Source: Achromobacter spanius (GTDB taxonomy: Bacteria; Pseudomonadota; Gammaproteobacteria; Burkholderiales; Burkholderiaceae_B). Taken from it: a stretch of DNA of 64,000 nucleotides. A program made the position numbers and the translations under genes. Under the pieces are notes generated by a model. The model had not been told where the DNA came from. It did not search any database and saw nothing but the letters and a program-made list of their open reading frames with translations. Positions 8,486 through 17,157 of this stretch are shown piece by piece. Numbering within the stretch: position 1 is the first letter of the stretch; each line of letters opens with the position of its first letter. The stretch spans positions 3,906,001-3,970,000 of the forward strand of contig NZ_CP121261.1 in the NCBI RefSeq assembly GCF_029637605.1, read 5' to 3'.

Positions 8486-9739
8486 TCAGCCGAATGCCTT
8501 AGTGAAGAAGTCCCGCGTACCGAAGTTGCCGGACTTCAGCGCGATGCTGACCTCGCCACGCGCCACCGGTGAGTAGCCCGCGCACCACGGCACGCCCGGG
8601 TCGATCTGCTCGCCGATGGCCATCTGCTGCAAGCCCAACGCCTGCACCACCGCGCCCGAGGTTTCGCCGCCCGCGACAATCAATTGGCGCACGCCGCGCT
8701 CAACCAGCCCAACCGCGATGCGCGCAATGGCCGCTTCGATCAGCGCGCCCGCATGCGCCACGCCCAGCGCGCCTTGCGCCGCCTTGACCGCCTCAGGCTC
8801 GGCGGTGGAATAGACCAGCACCGGGCCGTGCTGCATGCGCGGCTCGGCCCAGCCCAGCACCTGCGTCACCACGTTCTCTTCCGATGCCAGCCGCATCGGG
8901 TCCAGCGCCAGCGCCGGCCGGCCGCTTTCGATGAAAGCCGCCACCTGTGCATTGGTGGCGCTGGAGCAGCTACCCGCCACCACGGCCTGCAAACCGGGCA
9001 CGCGTGCCTGGCTGGCCGCGCTGGCCGGCGCCAGGCCCCAGTTGCCCGGCAGACCGATCGCCACGCCCGAACCCGCCGTCACCAGCGGCATGCCGCGCAG
9101 CGCCGGGCCAAGCCGCAACAGATCATCGTTGGACACCGCGTCCACAATCGCAATTTCCACGCCCTCGTCTTGCAAGGCCTGCATACGCGCAAGAATCGCG
9201 TCGGCCCCCGCGGCCACCACGCTGTAGTCGATCAGCCCGACCTTGCGCGCGGTCTGCGCCTGCAACACGCGCACGAGGTTCGGGTCGGTCATCGGCGTCA
9301 GCGGGTGATGCTGCATGCCCGATTCGTTCAGCAGCACGTCGCCCGCGAACAGGTAGCCCTTGAAGACGGTGCGCTTGTTGTCAGGAAACGCGGGCGTGGC
9401 GATGGAGAAGCGCGTGCCCAGCCGCGTCATCAAGGCATCGGTCACCGGGCCGATATTGCCGTCCGGCGTGCTGTCGAAGGTGGAGCAGTATTTGAAGTAG
9501 ATCTGCTCGGCGCCTTGCTGCTGCAACCATTCCAGCGCGGCCAGGGATTGCGCCACGGCGTCTTCCACCGGCTGCGTGCGCGTTTTCAAGGCCACCACCA
9601 CGGCGTCCGCATCGGCGCGCAGGGGCTCGCCCGGTACGCCAATGGTTTGCACCGTGCGCATGCCCGCGCGCACCAGGTTGTTGGCCAGATCGGTGGCGCC
9701 CGTGAAGTCGTCGGCGATACAGCCTAGCTTGATAGTCAT
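8486..9739 (-). CDS. otnK: 3-oxo-tetronate kinase
   Basis: This 417-aa cytoplasmic kinase belongs to the four-carbon acid sugar kinase family (formerly DUF1537). It phosphorylates 3-oxo-tetronate (3-dehydro-erythronate/threonate) to the 4-phosphate. The N-terminus LGCIADDFTGATDLANNL is the family's substrate-binding motif. The C-terminal part holds the nucleotide-binding stretch GGETSGAVVQALG. The length is normal. It overlaps ltnD by 4 bases, so expression is coupled. All partner enzymes of the D-erythronate/L-threonate route are in the same operon, which supports the specific name. Confidence 0.92.
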   Translation of the reverse strand: MTIKLGCIADDFTGATDLANNLVRAGMRTVQTIGVPGEPLRADADAVVVALKTRTQPVEDAVAQSLAALEWLQQQGAEQIYFKYCSTFDSTPDGNIGPVTDALMTRLGTRFSIATPAFPDNKRTVFKGYLFAGDVLLNESGMQHHPLTPMTDPNLVRVLQAQTARKVGLIDYSVVAAGADAILARMQALQDEGVEIAIVDAVSNDDLLRLGPALRGMPLVTAGSGVAIGLPGNWGLAPASAASQARVPGLQAVVAGSCSSATNAQVAAFIESGRPALALDPMRLASEENVVTQVLGWAEPRMQHGPVLVYSTAEPEAVKAAQGALGVAHAGALIEAAIARIAVGLVERGVRQLIVAGGETSGAVVQALGLQQMAIGEQIDPGVPWCAGYSPVARGEVSIALKSGNFGTRDFFTKAFG

Positions 9740-10644
9740 TTGGCCTCCGGCAAGCTGATGCCAGGAAAAATCTTGATGACGGCGCTGTCGTCCTCGCGGC
9801 CATGCCCCGCCGTGGACGCCTGCATGAACATCTGATGCGCGGTGGACGCCAACGGCAGCGGAAACTTGCTGTGCCGCGCGGTGTCCAGCACCAGCCCCAG
9901 GTCCTTCACAAAAATATCCACGGCCGACAAGGGCGTGTAGTCCGCCGCCAGCACATGGGGCATGCGGTTTTCGAACATCCAGCTATTGCCGGCGCTGTGC
10001 GTGATGACCTCGTACAGCGCGTCCGCGTCTACTCCCTCCCGCAAGCCCAGCGCCATGGCTTCGGCCGCGACGGCAATGTGCACGCCAGCCAGCAGTTGGT
10101 TGATGATCTTGACCTTGCTGCCCGCCCCCGCGCGGTCGCCCAGCCGGTAGACCTTGCCGGCCATGGATTCCAGCACCGCGCCGCAGGCGGCGTAGGCCGC
10201 CGCGCTGCCCGCCGTCATCATCGTCATCTGGCCGGCGGCGGCCTTGGCCGCCCCGCCCGAGATCGGCGCGTCCAGGTACAGCACGCCCAGTTCGGCCAGG
10301 CGTGCTTCCTGCGCAATGGACCAGTTGGGGTCGACGGTGGAACACATCACAAAGACGGCGCCGGCGCGCAGGGCGGCGGCGATACCGCCGTCGCCATACA
10401 GCACGGCCTCGGTCTGCTGCGCGTTGACGACCACGCTCACAACGATGTCGCAGGCGGCGGCCATCTCGGCCAGCGTGGCGCAGGCCACGCCGCCTTCGGC
10501 GGCGAAGGCTGCGGCGGCCTCGGGGCGGATGTCATAGACGTGCACATCGTGGCCGGCGCGGCGCAGGCTTTGGGCAATGCCCGCGCCCATGGCGCCCAGG
10601 CCGATAACGCCGACGCGGCGGGGGGAAGGTTGCGGATGGCTCAT
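9736..10644 (-). CDS. ltnD: L-threonate dehydrogenase-type NAD-dependent beta-hydroxyacid dehydrogenase
   Basis: This 302-aa enzyme of the 3-hydroxyisobutyrate dehydrogenase family has the Rossmann motif GLGAMGAGIAQSL at residues 15-27. It also has the family DAPISGGAAKAA motif and the catalytic lysine stretch GAGSKVKIINQLL. It would oxidise L-threonate at C2 to 2-oxo-tetronate, which OtnI isomerises. The start is the ATG at 10644; the open frame continues upstream through a 13-bp tandem repeat but has no ribosome site there. Its place beside otnK, otnI, otnC and denD is what distinguishes it from generic 3-HIBDH enzymes. Confidence 0.85.
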   Translation of the reverse strand: MSHPQPSPRRVGVIGLGAMGAGIAQSLRRAGHDVHVYDIRPEAAAAFAAEGGVACATLAEMAAACDIVVSVVVNAQQTEAVLYGDGGIAAALRAGAVFVMCSTVDPNWSIAQEARLAELGVLYLDAPISGGAAKAAAGQMTMMTAGSAAAYAACGAVLESMAGKVYRLGDRAGAGSKVKIINQLLAGVHIAVAAEAMALGLREGVDADALYEVITHSAGNSWMFENRMPHVLAADYTPLSAVDIFVKDLGLVLDTARHSKFPLPLASTAHQMFMQASTAGHGREDDSAVIKIFPGISLPEAK

Positions 10645-10710
10645 GGCGGTGTCGTCCGGAATGTCGATGGGAATGGCGATAGGAAAGTGTCGGTACGGAA
10701 TAGCGGTACG

Positions 10711-10762
10711 GTGTATCGATGCCGTGTATCGATGCGGTGTATCGATGCGGTGTGTCGATACG
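10711..10762. repeat. 13-bp tandem repeat, four copies, between denD and ltnD
   Basis: Four adjoining units are present: GTGTATCGATGCC, GTGTATCGATGCG, GTGTATCGATGCG and GTGTGTCGATACG. The inner units are identical apart from the last base and the fourth has two changes. The array lies in the 136-bp gap between denD and ltnD, inside the operon. Each unit contains the palindrome ATCGAT (ATCGAT/GTCGAT). Confidence 0.9.
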
Positions 10763-10780
10763 GAGGCGTCGCGCCGCGCT

Positions 10781-11755
10781 TTACCGCGGCAGGTCGTCGG
10801 CCAGATAGGCGCGGATGATGTCGGCAAAGCTCTTATCGCCCGCCAAACCCAACCGGTTGGCGCGCGTGGTGTCCCAGCGGCCAGGCCAACTGCCCACGAT
10901 GCGTTCCACCTTTTCATCCGGCCGCCAGGTGATGCGGTCGGCCACGGCGTCGCCCGCCACGTCGCGCAGCGCCTGTTCCATGTCGGCCACGGTGACGGAC
11001 ACGCCCGGCAGGTTGATCGGCGCGCGGTCGGCCACGGTATCGGCGGGCAGTTCGCAACCGGCAATCAGCGCCTGGATGGCGCCGCGTGGCGACAGCAGCC
11101 ACAGGCGCGTATCGGGGCCGACCGGACACACGGCGGCTTCGCCGTTGAGCGGTTCGCGGATGATGCCGCTGGCAAACGACGAGGCGGCCGCGTTGGGCCG
11201 GCCGGGGCGCACGCTGATCGTCGGCAGACGCAGCACGCGCCCATCCACAAAGCCGCGCCGCGTGTAGTCGGCCAGCAGCAGTTCGGCAATGGCCTTCTGC
11301 GTGCCGTAGGACGACTGCGGGCACAACGCGGTGTCGTCGCGCACGGTGTCGGGCAAGTCGCCGCCATACACCGCCACCGAACTGGTGAAGATCACGCGCG
11401 GCTGGTGGCCCAGCGCGCGGCACACGTCCAGCAAGGCGCGCGATGCATCCAGGTTGATGCGCATGCCCAGATCGAAATCCGCCTCGGCCTGGCCGCTGAC
11501 GATGGCCGCCAGGTGAAAGATGGCGCGCGTATCGGTGTCGATGGCGTCGCGCAGCACGGCGGGGTCGGCGATGTCGCCCACCCGCGAATGCACGCGCGGG
11601 TCAGTGAAGGCGTCGGTCTTCACGACGTCCAGCAGGTCGATGCGCGTGATGGTTTGCGGGCCGCTGGCGTCCAGCGTCAGCGTGCCTTGCTCAAGCAGTT
11701 GTCGAGCCAGCCGCTGGCCCAGGAATCCGGCGCCGCCGGTGATCAGGATTTTCAT
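10781..11755 (-). CDS. denD: D-erythronate dehydrogenase (NAD-dependent epimerase/dehydratase fold)
   Basis: This 324-aa extended short-chain dehydrogenase has the N-terminal nucleotide motif MKILITGGAGFLGQRLARQL. The catalytic YxxxK (SYGTQKAIAELLL) lies near residue 150. DenD oxidises D-erythronate to 3-oxo-D-erythronate (3-oxo-tetronate), the direct substrate of OtnK. The start is the ATG at 11755, which begins the canonical GxxGxxG strand; frame upstream of it has no support. It lies between otnI and ltnD in the same operon. Family assignment is certain; the specific name rests on the operon and family resemblance. Confidence 0.88.
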   Translation of the reverse strand: MKILITGGAGFLGQRLARQLLEQGTLTLDASGPQTITRIDLLDVVKTDAFTDPRVHSRVGDIADPAVLRDAIDTDTRAIFHLAAIVSGQAEADFDLGMRINLDASRALLDVCRALGHQPRVIFTSSVAVYGGDLPDTVRDDTALCPQSSYGTQKAIAELLLADYTRRGFVDGRVLRLPTISVRPGRPNAAASSFASGIIREPLNGEAAVCPVGPDTRLWLLSPRGAIQALIAGCELPADTVADRAPINLPGVSVTVADMEQALRDVAGDAVADRITWRPDEKVERIVGSWPGRWDTTRANRLGLAGDKSFADIIRAYLADDLPR

Positions 11756-11777
11756 GTGGAGCTCGCTTCTTGTTGAC

Positions 11778-12563
11778 TCAGTGCGTGGCCAGATAGGCTT
11801 GGGCCCAGCCCAGGCCCGCGCGCGTGCCGGCCTTGGGGCGGTATTCGCAGCCGACCCAGCCGGCATAACCCAGCGCATCGATGCGGTCGAATAGATAGGG
11901 GTAATTCAGTTCGCCCAGGTTGGGCTCGTGACGGTCGGGCACGCCGGCAATCTGGATGTGCCCAATGCCAGCCATATCGCGTTCCAGCTTCACGGCGATG
12001 TCGCCTTCGACGATCTGGCAGTGATAGCAATCGAACTGCACTTTCAGGTTGGCCGCGCCGACTTCTGCGCAAATGGCCTGGGCCTCATCTTGGCGGTTCA
12101 GAAAGAAGCCGGGGATGTCGCGCGTGTTGATGGGTTCGATCACCACCGTGATGCCCGCCGACGCGGCGGCGCTGGCGGCTCGCGCCAGGTTCCGCACATA
12201 GACCTCGCGATGCGCCGCGCGATCCTGATCAGGCCGGATCAGGCCCGCCATCACGTGCAGGCTGCGGTTGCCCAATTGCGCCGCATAGCTCAGCGCCTGG
12301 TCCAGGCCGCGCAGGAATTCGTCTTCACGGCCAGGCAGCGACGCAATGCCGCGTTCGCCGGTCGCCCAGTCACCGGGCGGCGCGTTGAACAAGGCTTGAG
12401 TCAGCCCGTTATCCTGCAACCGCGCGCGGATGTCAGCGGCGGCGAAGTCGTAGGGGAACAGAAACTCCACCCCCTGGAACCCGTCGCTGGCGGCGGCCTG
12501 GAAGCGGTCCAGGAAGGGGTGCTCGTTGTACATCATGGTCAAATTGGCGGCCAGGCGCGGCAT
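11778..12563 (-). CDS. otnI: 2-oxo-tetronate isomerase, hydroxypyruvate isomerase family
   Basis: This 261-aa TIM-barrel isomerase starts [20 protein letters not shown]. It has the family features [28 protein letters not shown] (metal glutamate) and [13 protein letters not shown]. It interconverts 2-oxo- and 3-oxo-tetronate (or the phosphates) and so links the LtnD product to OtnK and OtnC. The length matches Hyi/OtnI proteins. Its neighbours on both sides belong to the pathway. A plain hydroxypyruvate isomerase is the alternative but is less likely here. Confidence 0.9.
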   Translation of the reverse strand: MPRLAANLTMMYNEHPFLDRFQAAASDGFQGVEFLFPYDFAAADIRARLQDNGLTQALFNAPPGDWATGERGIASLPGREDEFLRGLDQALSYAAQLGNRSLHVMAGLIRPDQDRAAHREVYVRNLARAASAAASAGITVVIEPINTRDIPGFFLNRQDEAQAICAEVGAANLKVQFDCYHCQIVEGDIAVKLERDMAGIGHIQIAGVPDRHEPNLGELNYPYLFDRIDALGYAGWVGCEYRPKAGTRAGLGWAQAYLATH

Positions 12564-12605
12564 GGCGGGTCCTTATCTATCGGGGTTGCGTGGGCCGTCG
12601 GGCCA

Positions 12606-13970
12606 TTAGCGGTTGACCAGCTTGGCGGGTGTGAACCAGACCGCGATGGCGCCGATGACCAGCACGGCGGCCAGCACGTACATGCCGGACGCGGTGGATT
12701 GGGTCAGGTCTTTCAGGTAGCCAATCATGTAGGGGCTGGCGAAGCCCGCCAGGTTGCCCACCGAGTTGACGATGGCGATGCCCGCCGCCGCCGCGGTGCC
12801 CGACAGAAAGGCCGTGGGCAAGGACCAGAACAGCGGCGCGCACGTCAGCACACCGGCCGCGGCCAGGGACAGGCAGATCAGCGAAATGACAGTGCTGTCG
12901 GCAAAGGACGCCGCGGCGGTAAAGCCCACCGCGCCCGCCAGCGCCGGCACGATCAGGTGCCAGCGGCGTTCGCGCCGCTTGTCGGCCGAGTGGCCCAGCA
13001 GGTTCATCACGATGATGGCGCAGATGAACGGAATGGCGCTGAGCAGGCCGATGTTGAACGCGCCCGTCACGCCCGTCGATTTGATCAGCGTGGGCATCCA
13101 GAAGGTCAGGCCATATTGGCCCGCGACGAAGGCGAAGTAGATCAGGCACATCCACCACACGCGCTTGTCAGAAAACACCGCGCGCAGCGAGTGCTTTTGC
13201 GTGCCCGTCTGCTTCTGGTCCTGTTCGATCTCGCGTGTCAGCAACTGCTTTTCATCGGCCGTCAGCCATTTGGCGCTGGCGATGCCGTTGTCCAGGTACA
13301 TGATGGTGACCACGCCGATGAGCAGCGCGGGTATGGCCTCGATCAGGAACATCCACTGCCAGCCCTGCAAGCCGTGCGTGCCGTGGAAGGCTTCCATGAT
13401 CCAGCCCGACAAGGGGTTGCCGAAGATACCGGCCACGGGAATGGCGGACATGAACAGCGCGATGATCTTGGCGCGGCGGTGCGCGGGATACCAGTAGGTC
13501 AGGTACAGGATGACGCCGGGGTAGAAACCCGCTTCGGCCAGGCCAAGCAGGAAGCGCAGGATGTAGAAGCCGGTGGGCGTTTCCACGAACATGAACATGC
13601 CGGAAAGAATGCCCCAGGTGATCATGATGCGCGCGATCCAGACGCGCGCGCCCAGGCGATGCATGAGCAGGTTGCTGGGCACTTCAAAAAGGAAGTAGCC
13701 AATGAAGAACACGCCGGCGCCCAGGCCGAACACGGTTTCGCTGAACCCCAGGTCTTGCGACATTTGCAGCTTGGCGAAGCCGACGTTGACGCGGTCCAGG
13801 TAAGCGATGACATAGCACAGCATCAAGAACGGCACGAGCCGCCAGAACACCTTGGCGTAGGCGCGCGCGGTTTCCAGGGAATCCGGCTGCGGCGCGCCAG
13901 CGGTGGCGGCGGTGCCGGGGTTGCCGGGTTTGCCAGGCACAGCGCCGGACGTCAAATCCATCGGGGGCAT
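12606..13970 (-). CDS. MFS transporter, anion:cation symporter (tartrate/sugar-acid type)
   Basis: This 454-aa, 12-TM importer belongs to the ACS group that takes up tartrate, galactonate, glucarate and similar acids. Visible marks are LDRVNVGFAKLQMSQDLGFS in TM1, FGLGAGVFFIGYFLFEVPSN, and the long central loop with LTADEKQLLTREIEQDQ. The start is the ATG at 13970, preceded by TGGAGA at 8 bases. An upstream frame to 14078 would run into otnC and lacks a ribosome site. Its place between otnC and otnI makes it the likely erythronate/threonate importer. Confidence 0.9.
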   Translation of the reverse strand: MPPMDLTSGAVPGKPGNPGTAATAGAPQPDSLETARAYAKVFWRLVPFLMLCYVIAYLDRVNVGFAKLQMSQDLGFSETVFGLGAGVFFIGYFLFEVPSNLLMHRLGARVWIARIMITWGILSGMFMFVETPTGFYILRFLLGLAEAGFYPGVILYLTYWYPAHRRAKIIALFMSAIPVAGIFGNPLSGWIMEAFHGTHGLQGWQWMFLIEAIPALLIGVVTIMYLDNGIASAKWLTADEKQLLTREIEQDQKQTGTQKHSLRAVFSDKRVWWMCLIYFAFVAGQYGLTFWMPTLIKSTGVTGAFNIGLLSAIPFICAIIVMNLLGHSADKRRERRWHLIVPALAGAVGFTAAASFADSTVISLICLSLAAAGVLTCAPLFWSLPTAFLSGTAAAAGIAIVNSVGNLAGFASPYMIGYLKDLTQSTASGMYVLAAVLVIGAIAVWFTPAKLVNR

Positions 13971-14043
13971 GCATCGTCTCCAAAAGAGTGCGCCGACCCG
14001 GTCCGCAGCAGGGCGGCCAGGCGGCTTTGTACAGGTGAGGGAA

Positions 14044-14682
14044 TCAGTAACGCGTGCCGAAGGTGGCTCGAAGTTCATCGATGGCCTGGGCGGACAGCGG
14101 CGCGGGGCGCGGCTGGCTCATCAGCCACAGGCGGGCGGTTTCTTCCAGCTCTTCCAGCGCGTATGACGCATGCGCCACCGAGCGTTCCCACACCACCGGC
14201 CCCAGCCTTTCGAACAGCGCGCCGCGCACCTGGCCCGCCACGGCGGCAACTTCCGCGGCGGCTTGCGGGTCGCCCGGCCGGCGATAAGCAATCAAGGGAA
14301 TGCGGCCCACTTTCATGACCTGGTAGGGCGTGATGGGTGGCAGCACTTCATCAGGCCGCCACACGCCGGCAAGCGTCAAGGCCACCAGATGCGTGGAATG
14401 CGTGTGGATGATGCCGCGCGATTCGGGGCTGGCGCGATAGATGCCCTGATGCAGCACCAGCGTCTTGGACGGCTTGGCGCCGGACACCCAATTGCCGTCC
14501 AGGTCGACCTTGGCCAGATCGGCCGGGTCCAACCGCCCGAGGCAGGCGTCGGTGGGGGTGATGAGCCAGCCATCATCCAGCCGGGCGCTGATGTTGCCGG
14601 CCGCGCCCACGGTGTAGCCGCGTTGGTAGAGGCTGGCGCCGACGACGCAGATTTCTTCGCGGATGCGGGCTTCATCAGTCAT
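14044..14682 (-). CDS. otnC: 3-oxo-tetronate 4-phosphate decarboxylase, class II aldolase/adducin family
   Basis: This 212-aa zinc enzyme converts 3-oxo-tetronate 4-phosphate to dihydroxyacetone phosphate and CO2, the last step of the pathway. The class II aldolase zinc histidines are visible in IIHTHSTHLVAL (about residues 95-106), with the N-terminal GNISARLDDGWLITPT. It is the first gene of the operon. Its ribosome site (CAGGGG) is embedded in a hairpin directly followed by six T residues just before the start codon, a possible attenuator. The length matches OtnC proteins. Confidence 0.9.
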   Translation of the reverse strand: MTDEARIREEICVVGASLYQRGYTVGAAGNISARLDDGWLITPTDACLGRLDPADLAKVDLDGNWVSGAKPSKTLVLHQGIYRASPESRGIIHTHSTHLVALTLAGVWRPDEVLPPITPYQVMKVGRIPLIAYRRPGDPQAAAEVAAVAGQVRGALFERLGPVVWERSVAHASYALEELEETARLWLMSQPRPAPLSAQAIDELRATFGTRY

Positions 14683-14683
14683 G

Positions 14684-14707
14684 AAAAAACCCCTGATTGG
14701 CAGGGGT
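14684..14707 (-). terminator. Terminator-like hairpin overlapping the otnC ribosome site
   Basis: On the minus strand ACCCCTG and CAGGGGT form a perfect 7-bp stem with a 5-base loop, followed by six T residues and then C-ATG of otnC. The right arm contains the CAGGGG ribosome site. The element has the form of an intrinsic terminator and also sequesters translation initiation. It is not needed to end the upstream MFS gene, which has its own terminator at 14852-14881. Confidence 0.65.
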
Positions 14708-14774
14708 GCATGTCTGGAGTAAACGGCGCGAAAGGTTCGGCGCGAAACGCAGCGGCTGGGCCAGCATGATGGGA

Positions 14775-14850
14775 TGTCTCTTGTATTGAATTTATCGGGT
14801 CATCATACAAATTTAATGATCACGACCATATCGGGTAAACCCCTATACAG
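14775..14850 (-). promoter_or_regulatory. AT-rich palindromic promoter/operator region of the otnC operon
   Basis: This is the only AT-rich stretch upstream of otnC, between its leader hairpin and the terminator of the MFS gene. It contains ATCATACAAATTTAATGAT (14802-14820), a 19-bp imperfect palindrome with perfect 5-bp arms, and an outer TTGTAT/ATACAA pair. These resemble GntR/FCD operators, and the GntR regulator at 6312-7019 is the natural candidate to bind here. I could not fix a single -35/-10 pair. Confidence 0.55.
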
Positions 14851-14851
14851 C

Positions 14852-14881
14852 AAACAAAAGGCCCGGGCAGATGCCCAGGCC
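14852..14881 (-). terminator. Intrinsic terminator of the 14945-16174 MFS gene
   Basis: On the minus strand GGCCTGGGC-ATCT-GCCCGGGCC forms a 9-bp stem (one G-T pair) followed by TTTTGTTT, 63 bases after the stop codon. The form is classical for a Rho-independent terminator. Confidence 0.85.
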
Positions 14882-14944
14882 CCAGGGACGAAAACTAGCG
14901 CGAACAGCAGCGCAAACGCAGCGCAAAAACAGCCTGCGCGACGC

Positions 14945-16174
14945 TTATTCCAGCACGCGCCCCTTCGTCTCGGGCAGCAGCAGCGCCGTTACGATCACCA
15001 CCGCGTACGCCCCCGTGGCAAACGCGCCGATGGCCCAACCCAGCCCGTGCGTCTGGCTAAGAAAGCCGACCAGGCTGGGAAACAGCGCACCAATGCCGCG
15101 CCCGAAGTTGTAGGCGAAACCTTGGCCCGACGCCCGCACGCCTGACGGGAACAGCTCGGTCAGGTAAGCGCCGATGCCGCTGAAAATGCCCGACGCCGCA
15201 AAGCCCAGCGGAAAGCCCAGGAACAGCATCTGGTGATCGGTCAGCGGCAATTGCGTGTACACATAAACGCTGATGGTCGACAGCACCGAGAAGATCAGCA
15301 GGTTTGCGCGACGGCCCAGGCGGTCGGCCAAATAGGCCCCCGCAATGTAGCCGCAGAACGAACCGAAAATAATGACCATCAGGTAACCGCCCGTGTTCAG
15401 CACCGACAGTTGGCGCTCCACTTTCAGGTAGGTTGGCAACCAGGTCGTGATGGCGTAGTAACCGCCCTGCACGCCCGTGCAAAGAATGGCCGTGATGACG
15501 GTGGTCTTGATCAGCGCGGGCGAAAAGATCTTCCAGAACGACGCGCGCGCCTCGCCCGCATGCACCCTGGCCTGCGCGCGCTTGAACACTTCGGGTTCGG
15601 GCACGTTCTTGCGGATGTACAGCACCAGGAACGCGGGCAGCACGCCGATCCAGAACAGGCTGCGCCATGCCCATTCCGGCGGCAACAACGAGAACGCCAC
15701 GGTGTACAAGACCGCCGCCGCGCCCCAACCTACCGCCCAGCCGCTTTGCACGGTGCCCACCGCTTTACCCCGGTGTTCGGCGCGCACGATCTCGCCCATC
15801 AACACCGAGCCCACGGCCCACTCGCCGCCAAAGCCCAAGCCTTGCAACGCGCGCAGTAAAAACAACTGCTCGAAGTTCTGCGCGAAGCCAATGGCCACGG
15901 TGCAGGCCGAAAACCACAGGATCGTGTATTGCAGGACGCGCACGCGGCCGTAGCGGTCGGCCAGGATGCCGGCCAGCCAACCGCCGATGGCGGAGAACAG
16001 CAGCGTGACCGTGCCCAGCATGCCCGCCTGGCCCTTATCGATGCCCCACAGGCTCATCAGCGTGGCGATCACGAAGGTGAACACCATGAAGTCCAGGGCG
16101 TCGATGGCCCAGCCGCCGAACGCGGCAATGAAGGTGCGGCGTTCGGTCTTGTTCAGCTCTCTATACCATTGCAT
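14945..16174 (-). CDS. MFS transporter (NanT/aromatic-acid symporter-like)
   Basis: This 409-aa inner-membrane symporter begins MQWYRELNKTERRTFIAAFG and continues with GWAIDALDFMVFTFV, the TM1 signature of the sialic acid/aromatic acid H+ symporter group. The loop motif GGWLAGILADRYGRVRVL lies between TM2 and TM3. Twelve hydrophobic stretches are visible. The gene ends its operon with a clear terminator. Directly upstream (36 bases) is a LigI-like amidohydrolase, so the pair probably imports and opens a lactone or carboxylate. Substrate is unknown; aromatic or pyrone acids are plausible. Confidence 0.9.
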   Translation of the reverse strand: MQWYRELNKTERRTFIAAFGGWAIDALDFMVFTFVIATLMSLWGIDKGQAGMLGTVTLLFSAIGGWLAGILADRYGRVRVLQYTILWFSACTVAIGFAQNFEQLFLLRALQGLGFGGEWAVGSVLMGEIVRAEHRGKAVGTVQSGWAVGWGAAAVLYTVAFSLLPPEWAWRSLFWIGVLPAFLVLYIRKNVPEPEVFKRAQARVHAGEARASFWKIFSPALIKTTVITAILCTGVQGGYYAITTWLPTYLKVERQLSVLNTGGYLMVIIFGSFCGYIAGAYLADRLGRRANLLIFSVLSTISVYVYTQLPLTDHQMLFLGFPLGFAASGIFSGIGAYLTELFPSGVRASGQGFAYNFGRGIGALFPSLVGFLSQTHGLGWAIGAFATGAYAVVIVTALLLPETKGRVLE

Positions 16175-16210
16175 GGCTTGTCTCTTGAATCGTTCTGAAG
16201 GGGCTGGCGC

Positions 16211-17110
16211 TTAGCGCGCCGGGGTGAATCCGTACAGGCGTTCGGGGTTGCTGACCAGGATGCGGTGGCGCACGTCGGCATCCGGCGCCCACTGCGCAAG
16301 CTGGTTGCGCAGGCGGCCCGTGTTGACCATGCGCGTTTGATGCACATGCGGCCAGTCGCTGCCCCACAGCATGCGGTCGGGCGCGGTGTCGATCAGCGTT
16401 TGCGCCCACGGCGTCACGTCGCTGAAGTCATCGAAGCGATCGCTGATGCGGTAGGCGCCCGACAGCTTGACCCACCAGCCGTGGTCGCGCACCAGGTGCT
16501 GCAGGGCCAGAAAGCCCGCGCTGTCAGTGCCATCCGCCACCGGCATGTGCCCCATGTGGTCCACCACGCCCGGCACCGGCAGCTTGCGCATGCGCGGCAG
16601 CAAATCGGGCAATTGGCGCGCATCCATCAGGAATTGCATGTGCCAACCCAGCCCGGCAATGCGGTGCGCCAGCGTTTCCATGGCGTCAAAGCCAATGCCG
16701 CCACCAAACAAGACGTTGATGCGCAGGCCACGCACGCCAGCGGCATGCATGGCTTCCAGCTCCTGGTCGCTGACGTCGGGCGCGACGACGCCAACCCCGC
16801 GCAGTTGGTCGGGATGGCGGCGCAGCACTTCCAGCATGTAGCGGTTGTCGGTGCCATAGACGCTGATCTGCACCAGCACGCCGCGCGACATGCCGGTCTG
16901 GCGCAGCATGCCCAGGTAAGCGGACTCGGGCGCGGGCGGCGGTGTGTAGGTGCGCTCGGGCACGAGCGGATACGCGCTGCTGTCAGCGGCGACCACGTGC
17001 GCATGCGTGTCGCAGGCGCCGGGCGGGATGTCGAAGGTGGCGGCGTCCATGTCGGGCAAGGGTGCCAGGCACAGCGGGGGCTGGCTGGCAGTCGAAGGGG
17101 AAGAGCTCAT
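16211..17110 (-). CDS. Amidohydrolase family protein, LigI (2-pyrone-4,6-dicarboxylate lactonase)-like
   Basis: This 299-aa TIM-barrel hydrolase has the first-strand motif DTHAHVV (about residues 33-39). Later marks are GVLVQISVYGTDN, VVDHMGHMP (metal histidine) and MLWGSDWPHVH (catalytic aspartate). These features match the LigI/GLI group of the cog3618 amidohydrolases, which open lactones such as 2-pyrone-4,6-dicarboxylate or sugar lactones. It lies between a Bug binding protein and an MFS symporter on the same strand. A PcaC-like protein and a beta-hydroxyacid dehydrogenase follow further upstream. Aromatic ring-fission or lactone catabolism is a reasonable guess. Confidence 0.82.
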   Translation of the reverse strand: MSSSPSTASQPPLCLAPLPDMDAATFDIPPGACDTHAHVVAADSSAYPLVPERTYTPPPAPESAYLGMLRQTGMSRGVLVQISVYGTDNRYMLEVLRRHPDQLRGVGVVAPDVSDQELEAMHAAGVRGLRINVLFGGGIGFDAMETLAHRIAGLGWHMQFLMDARQLPDLLPRMRKLPVPGVVDHMGHMPVADGTDSAGFLALQHLVRDHGWWVKLSGAYRISDRFDDFSDVTPWAQTLIDTAPDRMLWGSDWPHVHQTRMVNTGRLRNQLAQWAPDADVRHRILVSNPERLYGFTPAR

Positions 17111-17157
17111 GCGTGGGTCTCCTTGGTTCGTGATCGTCTTGTGATCATGCCAGCGGA

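Noticed and set aside
10644..11064. N-terminal extension of ltnD through the 13-bp repeat
   Set aside because: The frame is open but gives a repeated Ile/Asp/Thr/His stretch with no ribosome site. The normal Rossmann N-terminus begins just after the ATG at 10644.
11928..14318. 796-aa open frame on the plus strand opposite otnI, the MFS gene and otnC
   Set aside because: It is rich in Gly, Arg, His and Gln as expected from the complement of GC-rich genes. It spans three well-supported genes on the other strand and has no recognisable domain.
14726..14739. GCGCGAAAGGTTCG near otnC, resembling the arms at 37027-37091
   Set aside because: It differs by an inserted or deleted base from the arms, is not paired with an inverted copy, and no gene lies downstream of it in the right orientation. 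Probably chance.
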